Assembly: GCA_002364005.1 (NCBI GenBank)
Contig: DEXG01000035.1
Location: 1-39,552, forward strand
Source of the DNA: Phycisphaerales bacterium UBA3190
Lineage (GTDB): Bacteria > Planctomycetota > Phycisphaerae > Phycisphaerales > UBA1924
DNA: 39,552 nucleotides
Reading direction: 5' to 3'
Of this stretch, positions 7,735 to 15,093 are shown in pieces. The number at the start of each line of letters is the position of its first letter. The first letter of the stretch is position 1. The notes below the pieces were generated by a model that was not told the origin of the DNA, did not search any database, and worked only from the letters and a program-made list of their open reading frames with translations. A program made the translations under genes and the position numbers.

Positions 7735-8346
7735 TTGGAGCGAGACAAGTTCGAACAACTCGCCCTTGAGCACTTGGATGCGGTGTATCGAATGGCGCTG
7801 CATCTGGCGCGGAAGCCTGAGGAAGCCGAGGAGCTTGTTCAGGAGGTTTATGCACGAGCGTTCCGTTCTGGGACGATCGAGCGGTTTGAAGATAAGAGCG
7901 CCCCCGACGACATGCTCTCGGGCAGTGGGGGCATGCGGTCTTGGCTGTTTGCGATCTGCCACAATGTGTTCTACACACGCATCAAGAAGCAGTCGCGCCA
8001 GCCGACGAGCGTCGATTCGTTCTACGACGAATCGTCAACAGAATCGCTCCCCGATGAGGCCCCCCCGGTGTGGAACCAGGGCGACCTGAACTGGGAGCAT
8101 GTGGATGGTCGGCTGAAGTCGGCGATCGACGATTTGAAAGACGAGTACCGCGAGGTGCTCATGCTCTGGGGCGTCGACGGGCTCAAGTACCGGGAGATCG
8201 CCGAGATCATCGAGGTGCCCATCGGCACCGTGATGAGTCGGCTCCACCGGGCGCGAAAGCTCCTCGCCGATTCGCTCATGGGCGATGAAGACATTGTCAA
8301 CGAACTCGGGCTCCGCTTCCATCAGGCCACGCCCGAAGCAGAATAA
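7735..8346 (+). CDS. ECF-type RNA polymerase sigma factor
   Basis: The 203-aa protein directs RNA polymerase to a set of promoters. Region 2 lies at about residues 8-75 (EHLDAVYRMALHLARKPEEAEELVQEVYARAF...SWLFAICHNVF). Region 4 lies at about 130-185 (LKDEYREVLMLWGVDGLKYREIAEI and IGTVMSRLHRARKLL, the helix-turn-helix). Region 3 is absent, as in ECF sigma factors. TTG at 7735 is the only plausible start in the frame, since an in-frame stop lies at 7717; GAAGGG sits 8 nt upstream of it. A short unrelated ORF from ATG 7716 overlaps in another frame. It lies 92 bp upstream of a membrane anti-sigma-like gene, the usual arrangement for sigma/anti-sigma pairs. Confidence 0.93.
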   Translation: MERDKFEQLALEHLDAVYRMALHLARKPEEAEELVQEVYARAFRSGTIERFEDKSAPDDMLSGSGGMRSWLFAICHNVFYTRIKKQSRQPTSVDSFYDESSTESLPDEAPPVWNQGDLNWEHVDGRLKSAIDDLKDEYREVLMLWGVDGLKYREIAEIIEVPIGTVMSRLHRARKLLADSLMGDEDIVNELGLRFHQATPEAE

Positions 8347-8438
8347 ACATCACAAGCACCGCACAGCTTCAACGCTGAGCACACGCCGAGTACAGCAAGC
8401 AGGACCACAGCCGGGCATATCCGGGAGCAACAACGACG

Positions 8439-9413
8439 ATGAGCAACGAACAGCAACATCCCGAACACGCACAGGAAGCGTTTCTCGATGCGCTCTTCGA
8501 AGAGTCACCCATCAATCTCGCGGCCCTGCTTCGTGCATGCGCCGACGGCGAGCTCAACGAGCAACAGTGTGAGCGCCTGAAAAAGGTCATCGCCGATCGC
8601 CCGGAAGCCCCGTCACAGCACGACTTCGAGCAGGCCCTCAGGGGCTGTTGCAGCCGAGCGATGGACAAGCCGCAGTGCCCCAAGGCGCTCCGCGATCGCG
8701 TTACCTCCATGGCCGCAACTGCTGTTGCCGCGGATCAGGATGCGTACGCCCAGCAAATCGAAGACTCAAACAGCACCACGCGTAACCGCTCGTTCTGGGC
8801 CCGAACGCCGGCGATGGGTATTGCCGCCGCGGTGCTCCTGAGTGTCGCGGGTGTGCTGGTCTGGCAGAGCGCCAGCATCTTTGGCGTGCTCAGCCCGTCT
8901 ACGCCGCTCAATATCGAGCAGGCGTCATACAGCGAACGCGTGGGACAGTTTGTGCTCGGCGAGCACAAACGCTGCTGCAACGATGATGCCGCCGAGGCCA
9001 AGCTGATCCAGCACGATATCTCCCAAGCCAGCGCGTATTTCAGCCAGCAGTTCGAGCGCCCCGTGCGCCTGCCCCAGATGGAAGAGAATCAGGAGCAGAT
9101 CCGGTTCTACGGCGGCGGCGACTGTCATGTGCCCGAGACCATCCAATCCGGCCATCTGCGATTCGACGCGATCGACCCGAACGGCGAAGCGATCTCGGTG
9201 AGTCTGTTCATCGCACCCGACCCCGGCGTGCTGCCCTTGGAAGAGGGTGTGACCTATCGCCTGAGTTCGTCGGCATGCGATGCCGCCGGCGCCCGACTCT
9301 TCGTCTGGGTCAGCGGTGGCGTGCAGTACCTGCTCGTCTCCGAGGCCTCGGACAAGACCTGCGGCGATGTGCGCGACCTGATGGACGCGCCAAGGCGTAT
9401 CAAGCAAATCTGA
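8439..9413 (+). CDS. Probable membrane-anchored anti-sigma factor with Cys-rich extracytoplasmic domain
   Basis: The 324-aa protein follows the ECF sigma gene. The cytoplasmic N-terminus contains LLRACADGELNEQQCERLKKVI, which resembles the first helix of anti-sigma domains (the ADGEL signature). One membrane helix is at about residues 122-145 (MGIAAAVLLSVAGVLVW). About 175 extracytoplasmic residues follow, with several cysteines (HKRCCNDD, GGDCHVPE, SSACDAAG, DKTCGD) that could form disulphides or a metal site. The classic HxxxCxxC zinc motif of ZAS anti-sigma factors is not evident. Its role is inferred from position and layout: it should hold the sigma factor inactive until an envelope signal arrives. 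Confidence 0.75.
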   Translation: MSNEQQHPEHAQEAFLDALFEESPINLAALLRACADGELNEQQCERLKKVIADRPEAPSQHDFEQALRGCCSRAMDKPQCPKALRDRVTSMAATAVAADQDAYAQQIEDSNSTTRNRSFWARTPAMGIAAAVLLSVAGVLVWQSASIFGVLSPSTPLNIEQASYSERVGQFVLGEHKRCCNDDAAEAKLIQHDISQASAYFSQQFERPVRLPQMEENQEQIRFYGGGDCHVPETIQSGHLRFDAIDPNGEAISVSLFIAPDPGVLPLEEGVTYRLSSSACDAAGARLFVWVSGGVQYLLVSEASDKTCGDVRDLMDAPRRIKQI

Positions 9414-9452
9414 CGCACACCCCTCCCCCGGTTGCCCCACCCGACCGCCCGC

Positions 9453-9473
9453 CGCCCAGGTGGGCGTATTTTG
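9453..9473 (+). terminator. Possible weak terminator after the sigma/anti-sigma genes
   Basis: CGCCC (9453-9457), loop AGGT, GGGCG (9462-9466), then TATTTTG. The stem is only 5 bp, so efficiency is uncertain. It lies 40 bp after the anti-sigma stop codon. Confidence 0.4.
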
Positions 9474-9569
9474 CGTGAATTCCGCACAGATCGTGCCCCG
9501 CGAACACGATTTCTCCGAACCGATCCCCGTGCGAGCCGAGTAAGATAGAGAGACCAAGAGGAGCACGCC

Positions 9570-11408
9570 ATGATGCCATGCAAGACCCAAACAAATCACG
9601 CCGTCCGACGCATCAGTCGACTGAGCATCGCCGCGGCGTTGACCCTGCTCAGCACGCACGCGGGTGCTCAGGATGCGCTGGGCAATGGCCAGGCCCTCGA
9701 CGCGAACCCCGGTGCGTACGGGACGGCCAATGCCGCTCGCACAAGCCTGGCCGACGAGCTTCGTTTCCGAAACTCCATCGCCACAGGCAACGCGCCGGGC
9801 GGGCTGAGCTTCCGTGGCGACCTGGGCTACCGGGCCGCGGGCGAGTTCACCGGCGAACTCGGTTCGGACTCCCTCTTTGCCTTCCGTCGTGACTCGCTCT
9901 ATTCCGGGCTTGCGGGGATGGGCATCCGGGGCACCGACGCGCTGCAGTACCAGTTCGCTCTGACCACCGGCTCAACCCCGCCGCGGAATCTGATGGGCAG
10001 TCTCTCCTACTCACGCGATGATATGTACAGCTCCGGCTCTGCCTTCGGCGGTCGGGGCGGGACGCAGTCGGACCAGACGCTGACCATCAACCGTGAGCAG
10101 AGCGACCTCGATCCACGCGGGCAGGCGTTGTCCACCTACATCAATCTGAGTGCCTCTGAGGGCGGCTCCATGATGGGCACCCTGCGATCCTCATCGACCT
10201 ACGACACCACGAGCAGCATGCAGCCCTCGCTGATGAGCGTGTATACCCAGGGCATCGACAACAAACCGGTCGGGCTCATCGCCTCGCCGCTGCTCGGGAT
10301 CACGCCCACATCGCTCGTCGATCCGCGCGAGGAGATCCCCAACCCGCTCGTCTCCAGACCAGACGGCCCGGAATCGACCGAAGCCGATCCCACACGCCCG
10401 GGCGCGATGCCAACGACACGGGTGAGCACCTCGTACGACGAGCTGGTGCAGGAGATGCGCGAGCGCGTGCAGACCATGCGTGAAGAGCAGGGCGATGCAT
10501 CGATCAGCATCGACCCCAACGAGACAAACGACGCCTGGCTCGTTCGCCAGATGGAAGAGATCCGCAACCAGCTCTACGGCACACCGCCTCAGAATACAGA
10601 GCAGCAGGAGGGGCAGGAGGGGCAGGATCAGACCGATCCCAACGCCCAGCCGGCGAACGAGGAGGGCGACGACACCGAGGGCGAGAACACGCAGCCTCCG
10701 ATCGTTTCGATTCCCGAACTGCCAGACGACCCAATCGCCAACCGGATCGAAGAGTCGAAAGAGAAGCTCAGTCTGACGAACGAGAGTTTCGAGCTGGTGG
10801 ACCCGACCGAGGTGGCGATCGACCCCAAGACCCGTGAGATGCTGCGAGGGAACGCGGCCAATGAGGTCGAGCAGCTGCTCGATCCCGGTGCGCAATCACG
10901 AGATCTCTACAGCGAGCACATCATCGCTGGTCAGCGGCTCATTTCCAGCGGGCGTTACTTCGATGCCGAGGAACGATTCACGCACGCCCTGTCGATCAAG
11001 CCACGCGATGTTGTCGCCCAGCAGGGCCGCCTGCACGCGCAGATCGGCGCGGGCATGCTGCTGAGCGCCTCGGTCAACCTGCAGGCGTTGTACTCAGCCC
11101 ACCCCGAACTGATCACGACCCGGTACGCCGAGGGCGTGCTGCCCAGCAACGAACGCGTTGATATCCTGAAGGTCCAGCTCGCCGAGCGTGCGGGCATCAT
11201 CGAGCCCAAGATCCGCACCCGAGCGATCGAGGGCGACCGCGTCCGCGTCTCCGCGGGCATGCTGCTGGCCTACCTGAGCTACCAGAGCAAGGACCAGGAG
11301 AACATCGAGTCGGGGCTGCAGGTCGTGCGCGAACTCGGAAGCGATTCTGATCGTCGATTCGCCAGTCTCCTCGCTCAGCTCTGGCTCGACCCGGCACCTC
11401 AACCATAA
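9570..11408 (+). CDS. Secreted or periplasmic protein with C-terminal TPR-like region, unknown function
   Basis: The 612-aa protein has a signal peptide (RRISRLSIAAALTLLSTHAGA, cleavage near residue 34). The first 200 mature residues are Gly/Ser/Tyr-rich with alternating strands (RDDMYSSGSAFGGRGG). A Gln/Glu/Gly-rich linker follows (QNTEQQEGQEGQDQTDPN, near residues 345-375). The C-terminal 170 residues look helical and TPR-like, with LISSGRYFDAEERFTHALSI and a second helical pair ending SVNLQALYSAHPEL. GAGGAG precedes the ATG at proper spacing. It lies between the anti-sigma gene and a SpoIIE-type phosphatase gene. A scaffold role in the envelope is possible but not shown. Confidence 0.75.
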   Translation: MMPCKTQTNHAVRRISRLSIAAALTLLSTHAGAQDALGNGQALDANPGAYGTANAARTSLADELRFRNSIATGNAPGGLSFRGDLGYRAAGEFTGELGSDSLFAFRRDSLYSGLAGMGIRGTDALQYQFALTTGSTPPRNLMGSLSYSRDDMYSSGSAFGGRGGTQSDQTLTINREQSDLDPRGQALSTYINLSASEGGSMMGTLRSSSTYDTTSSMQPSLMSVYTQGIDNKPVGLIASPLLGITPTSLVDPREEIPNPLVSRPDGPESTEADPTRPGAMPTTRVSTSYDELVQEMRERVQTMREEQGDASISIDPNETNDAWLVRQMEEIRNQLYGTPPQNTEQQEGQEGQDQTDPNAQPANEEGDDTEGENTQPPIVSIPELPDDPIANRIEESKEKLSLTNESFELVDPTEVAIDPKTREMLRGNAANEVEQLLDPGAQSRDLYSEHIIAGQRLISSGRYFDAEERFTHALSIKPRDVVAQQGRLHAQIGAGMLLSASVNLQALYSAHPELITTRYAEGVLPSNERVDILKVQLAERAGIIEPKIRTRAIEGDRVRVSAGMLLAYLSYQSKDQENIESGLQVVRELGSDSDRRFASLLAQLWLDPAPQP

Positions 11409-11453
11409 CGCACCCCCATACCCAAGCGATCAACGCGCGAGCTTGCGCCGCCC

Positions 11454-13136
11454 ATGAAGAACTCGGCACCAGAACTCCCGACCACGCCCGGGCACTCGCT
11501 GCGTGACTACTGGACCCAAGGGACCATCGCTTCACTCTGCGCCGCGCTCAGCGAGATGGGGGGCGTCAAAATCGAGCTGCGCGACGAGCGGGGCTGCGTG
11601 CTCGAGCCCAAAAGCTTCCAGGAGCAGGCATGCAATCAGAGCCCCATCCCCGAGGGGTCCCGCGTGCTGCCCATCATCGTCAGTGATGAACAGATCGGTA
11701 CCATCGTCGTTCACCCGCACGACCACGAGCTCACCCAGTCCACGCTCATCGATCGCATCTCCGAGCTCATCGCCCAGACCACCAGCGAGATGTGCGACGA
11801 TGTGGCCCAGCTGCGATACCGCGTCAGCGAGGTCGCGGTGCTCTACCGCCTCAGCTCCCTGCTCGTGCGTGGCGGCAGCGTGCACGACACCCTCCGACTC
11901 ACCCTCGATCTCGCGCTCGATGTCCTCAATCTCGAGGCCGGCGCCATCATGCTGCTGCCCGAAGACTCCGAAGCGCTGCCCCGCGTCGATATGGAGAACG
12001 AGCTGGAACGCTCCGCGGCCGTCGGGCTCAGCGAGCAGTGGCTCGACAACCCGATCCCGCTGAGCGTCGATCGCCAGTTCGACCGCATGAGTCTGGAGGG
12101 CAAGGTCGTTACCTGCGAGGACCTGGGCAGCGACCCGCGTGTCATCGTCCCCGAGGAGTGCCGAGCGGAGAACCTTGTCTCATTCCTGGGCACGGGCATG
12201 GTCTTCAACGCCCAGCCCATCGGCGTGATCCGGCTCTACTCGAGCCAACGACGCGCATTTACCAGCAACGAACGCAAGCTGATCAAGTCCATCGGCGAGT
12301 CCGCCGCCGCCGCGGTCGAACAGGCACGCCTGCTTAAGATGCAGGCACGGCAGCGACGCACGCAGCGCGCCCTGCGCATCGCCGGTGCCGTCCAGAAACG
12401 CATGCTCCCCGAGGTCACCCCGCGATTCGATGGTGTGCAGCTGGCGGCACGCTACCAGCCCAGCCAGGAGATCGGCGGCGATTTCTACGACCTCTTCAGG
12501 GTGCACGGCAAGCTCGGCGTCATCGTCGGCGATGTCGTCGGCAAGGGCGTCGTCGCCGGGATGCTCATGAGCGCCGTTCGTGCCACCCTGCGTGCCTATG
12601 CCGAGATCTCAGAAGAACTCGACCGGGTCATGATCCGCACCAACGACGCGGTCTGTCGCGACACGACCGTCAGCGAGTTCGTCACCATCTGGTACGCCAT
12701 GATCGACCCGGAGACACGGGTCATGCGCAGCGTCGTCGCGGGACACGATGCGCCGCTGCTCCTGCGCCGTCAGGCAGACGCCACATACGCCCCCCAGCCC
12801 GTCCCGGGCGAGGGCATGGTCGTGGGTGTGATCCCGGGTGAGCAATACGAAATGCAGGACCTGCAGCTCCTGCCCGGTGATGTGCTCCTGATCTACACCG
12901 ACGGCATCACCGATGCCGCCGATTTCGAGAACCACCGCTTCGGAAAGAAACGCCTCGCCGAATCGGCCCTGTCCCTGCTCAACGAGCAGCCCGACGCCAG
13001 CGCCGACGAGGTGCTTAAGCGCGTGTTCTGGTCGATGCGCCAGTTCTCCGGGCTCGCGAATCAGGCCGACGACGAGACGCTCGTCGTCATCCGTATCGAA
13101 GACGAATCCAAAACGCATACCGCCCGAGCGCTGTAG
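11454..13136 (+). CDS. GAF domain plus SpoIIE/RsbU-type PP2C serine phosphatase
   Basis: The 560-aa protein joins an N-terminal sensor part to a C-terminal phosphatase. A GAF domain covers about residues 125-290. A helical connector (MQARQRRTQRALRIAGAVQK) follows. The phosphatase has metal-binding residues in IGGDFYDLF and GDVVGKGVVAGMLMSAVRA, and LLIYTDGITDA near the end. Such enzymes dephosphorylate STAS-domain anti-anti-sigma factors in partner-switching pathways, but no STAS or HPK domain protein is encoded in this window. There is no transmembrane segment, so it is cytoplasmic. It starts 45 bp after the TPR-like protein gene on the same strand and is closed by a strong terminator. Confidence 0.92.
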   Translation: MKNSAPELPTTPGHSLRDYWTQGTIASLCAALSEMGGVKIELRDERGCVLEPKSFQEQACNQSPIPEGSRVLPIIVSDEQIGTIVVHPHDHELTQSTLIDRISELIAQTTSEMCDDVAQLRYRVSEVAVLYRLSSLLVRGGSVHDTLRLTLDLALDVLNLEAGAIMLLPEDSEALPRVDMENELERSAAVGLSEQWLDNPIPLSVDRQFDRMSLEGKVVTCEDLGSDPRVIVPEECRAENLVSFLGTGMVFNAQPIGVIRLYSSQRRAFTSNERKLIKSIGESAAAAVEQARLLKMQARQRRTQRALRIAGAVQKRMLPEVTPRFDGVQLAARYQPSQEIGGDFYDLFRVHGKLGVIVGDVVGKGVVAGMLMSAVRATLRAYAEISEELDRVMIRTNDAVCRDTTVSEFVTIWYAMIDPETRVMRSVVAGHDAPLLLRRQADATYAPQPVPGEGMVVGVIPGEQYEMQDLQLLPGDVLLIYTDGITDAADFENHRFGKKRLAESALSLLNEQPDASADEVLKRVFWSMRQFSGLANQADDETLVVIRIEDESKTHTARAL

Positions 13137-13165
13137 GCGCATCGGGCGGCTGGTGTTCTTGTTCT
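13120..13165 (+). terminator. Rho-independent terminator overlapping the phosphatase stop codon
   Basis: CCGCCCGA (13120-13127) pairs with TCGGGCGG (13142-13149). The inner arms GCGC/GCGC (13128-13131 and 13137-13140) extend the stem, and the loop TGTAG contains the stop codon. A T-rich tail follows from 13150. It lies between convergent genes and may serve both. Confidence 0.75.
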
Positions 13166-13177
13166 GGTGTGCCTGGT

Positions 13178-13426
13178 TCAGGCGGCCCAGGGGCCATCGT
13201 CGTCGTCGTCGACCCAGTCGCTCATCCGCAGCGGCTCGGTCTCGTCGGCCAGTCGATTCAGTTCATCAAACTTGGATTCAACATCGGCCAGCGCGTTCTC
13301 GACGCGTTTGATGCTGTCGATCCCGTCTTCACCCGCTGAGCGCCATGAGCGGTCAGGGCGTGCGAATGGCAACGGAGCCGGCGGTTCCTGCTCGGGCTCG
13401 TCGCGATGAAGTCTGAGGTGGGGCAT
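13178..13426 (-). CDS. Small acidic protein, unknown function
   Basis: The 82-aa product begins MPHLRLHRDEPEQEPP. It has a helical middle (IDSIKRVENALADVESKFDE) that could be a short coiled coil, and ends in an acidic tail with five consecutive Asp residues (DWVDDDDDGPWAA). The ATG at 13426 is chosen because a perfect AAGGAGG lies 7 nt upstream; the frame is open further upstream but without support. No signal peptide, membrane helix or known domain is visible. It lies 178 bp after plsY on the same strand and may have its own promoter. Confidence 0.7.
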   Translation of the reverse strand: MPHLRLHRDEPEQEPPAPLPFARPDRSWRSAGEDGIDSIKRVENALADVESKFDELNRLADETEPLRMSDWVDDDDDGPWAA

Positions 13427-13604
13427 GAAAGACCTCCTTACGCCGAATGACGCACTACGGATCGTGCCTTTCATATCGGCGCAGGGTTCCCAGTACTCAA
13501 GCCCGATGAGCTTTGAGCGGTCGGTTTGTGCAGATTCTGGGGGTTCCCACAAGCACATGCGGGGAATATCGGTCGATTACCCGGGTCAAGAACACACTTT
13601 ACTG

Positions 13605-14354
13605 TCAGCCCTCAGTGCTCGGCTCGGTCCGCGGCTCGCCGATCCTGGGTTCTTCACCCCTGTTGATCCGGCCCAGGTTCGAGCGGTGCTTATTGATCAC
13701 GAGCAACGCCACAGCGATCGAGACCACGAAGAACGGGATCCCGTAGTTGGGGATGTCCGTCTTGAGCAGTTCGATCTGCTCGGCGGGGAGCCGATCCCAA
13801 TCGGTGCGGGTCGACATCTGGCGAATCTGAAAAGTGCGGTACTGGGCAAACACGATCCACACCCACAGCGGCAGCGAGGCCGCGGCACTGCACGATGCGA
13901 GTGACACATAACGCCACAGGAACATGACCATCAGGTACACCAGCAGCGCGCCGCTTGCAGGGATCGTCATCGCAGGGAAAATACCCAGCAGCGCCCCGAG
14001 CCCCGTCGCCACGCCCTTGCCGCCCTTGAACCCGAGCCACGGCGTGAACATGTGCCCGAGCACGGCGCAGATCATGACACCCATCCACCAGTACGCGTCG
14101 CTGCCGACAACCTCCAGGGTCCCCAGCGTGCCCATGAAGTAGCCCGCGACCACCGTCGGCAGCAGCCCCTTGAGCATGTCGAGGTAGAAGCACGCAAAGA
14201 AGTACCGTCGCCCCAGCACACGACCGAGATTGGTCGCGCCGATGTTGCCCGAGCCGTGCTCGCGGATGTCGATGCCGTTGACCTTGCCGATCAGATACCC
14301 AAACGGGATCGAGCCGCTGAGAAACGCGATGGGGATGAAGATGATCCAGTGCAT
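13605..14354 (-). CDS. plsY: Glycerol-3-phosphate acyltransferase PlsY
   Basis: PlsY is an inner-membrane enzyme that moves the acyl group from acyl-phosphate to glycerol-3-phosphate, making lysophosphatidic acid for phospholipid synthesis. The 249-aa product has the conserved SGSIPFGYLIGK near the N-terminus, the REHGSGNIGATN loop and the FKGGKGVATGLG glycine-rich motif, with several membrane helices. The length is above the usual 190-220 aa; the extra residues form a charged loop after TM4 (RQMSTRTDWDRLPAEQIELL) and a hydrophilic tail (EEPRIGEPRTEPSTEG). The start is the ATG at 14354 (MHWIIFIPIAFLSGS), 22 bp after the tmk stop; the 38 upstream open codons have no family match. Confidence 0.95.
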   Translation of the reverse strand: MHWIIFIPIAFLSGSIPFGYLIGKVNGIDIREHGSGNIGATNLGRVLGRRYFFACFYLDMLKGLLPTVVAGYFMGTLGTLEVVGSDAYWWMGVMICAVLGHMFTPWLGFKGGKGVATGLGALLGIFPAMTIPASGALLVYLMVMFLWRYVSLASCSAAASLPLWVWIVFAQYRTFQIRQMSTRTDWDRLPAEQIELLKTDIPNYGIPFFVVSIAVALLVINKHRSNLGRINRGEEPRIGEPRTEPSTEG

Positions 14355-14376
14355 AGCTGGATGAGCATAGGGGCGA

Positions 14377-15093
14377 TCAGCCCACGAACCGGGTTCGCAG
14401 CGCGTCGATGATGTTGGCAAAGACCTGCGGCTCATTGCCACGCGCATCGATCCCCAGGTACCGCTCATGCTCAGGGTCGCCCGCGATCAGGGACTGATAC
14501 CCCTCACGCACACGCTTGTGGAACGCGGCCCCCTTGGCCTCCATGCGGTCCAGCAGCGGGTTCAGACGCGATGCGGCCGTCTCCTGATCGACATCAAAGA
14601 TCAGCGTCGAATCAGGGGTGATGCCCTGCATCGCGATCTTGGCCGCCGAATCGATCTCGCTGAACGGGATCCCGCCCGCGGCTCCCTGGTAGGCGTATGT
14701 CGAGGAAACAAACCGATCCGCGACAACCAGATCGCCCCGCTTGAGCGCCGGGTCGATGACCTGCTCGCACAGCTGGGCACGCGAGGCCATGTACAGCAGC
14801 ATCTCGCAACGCAGACTCATCTCCTCGCGGTCGAGGTGCTCGAGCAGCGCATCACGGATCTTCTCTCCAACCTCGGTCCCGCCCGGCTCACGCACCTCGG
14901 TGATGCGCAGGCCCGCGGCGTTGGCGGCCTTGAGGAACATCTTGAGCTGTGTGCTCTTGCCCGAGCCGTCTGGCCCGTCAAAGACAAGAAACTTGCCGGG
15001 CAGCGCCTCGATCAGGTCAGACGGCAGCGCCGGCTCGTTGCTGCTCGCGTCGGGTTGGGTCGTGATCGGCTTGGTCATGGATTGAGTGCTCAC
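14377..15093 (-). CDS. tmk: Thymidylate kinase
   Basis: Tmk phosphorylates dTMP to dTDP in the dTTP pathway. The 238-aa protein has the P-loop GPDGSGKST at about residues 39-47, the EPGGTEVGEKIR segment, the DR motif in ADRFVSSTYAYQG and a LID region RMEAKGAAFHKRVREGY. The N-terminal 30 residues before the first strand are extra. The start GTG at 15093 overlaps the stop codon of the upstream gene (GTGA), suggesting translational coupling. ATG codons a few residues later are alternatives. plsY follows 22 bp after. The family assignment is firm. Confidence 0.95.
   Translation of the reverse strand: MSTQSMTKPITTQPDASSNEPALPSDLIEALPGKFLVFDGPDGSGKSTQLKMFLKAANAAGLRITEVREPGGTEVGEKIRDALLEHLDREEMSLRCEMLLYMASRAQLCEQVIDPALKRGDLVVADRFVSSTYAYQGAAGGIPFSEIDSAAKIAMQGITPDSTLIFDVDQETAASRLNPLLDRMEAKGAAFHKRVREGYQSLIAGDPEHERYLGIDARGNEPQVFANIIDALRTRFVG

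Noticed and set aside
7716..7769. Short ORF from ATG 7716 as the sigma-factor start or leader peptide
   Set aside because: It is in another frame, lacks a good ribosome binding site, and the TTG at 7735 has GAAGGG at proper spacing and gives region 2 directly.
13427..13604. Search for a small gene or RNA between plsY and the acidic protein gene
   Set aside because: I see no convincing ORF with a ribosome binding site and no stable hairpin; it probably only holds a promoter.
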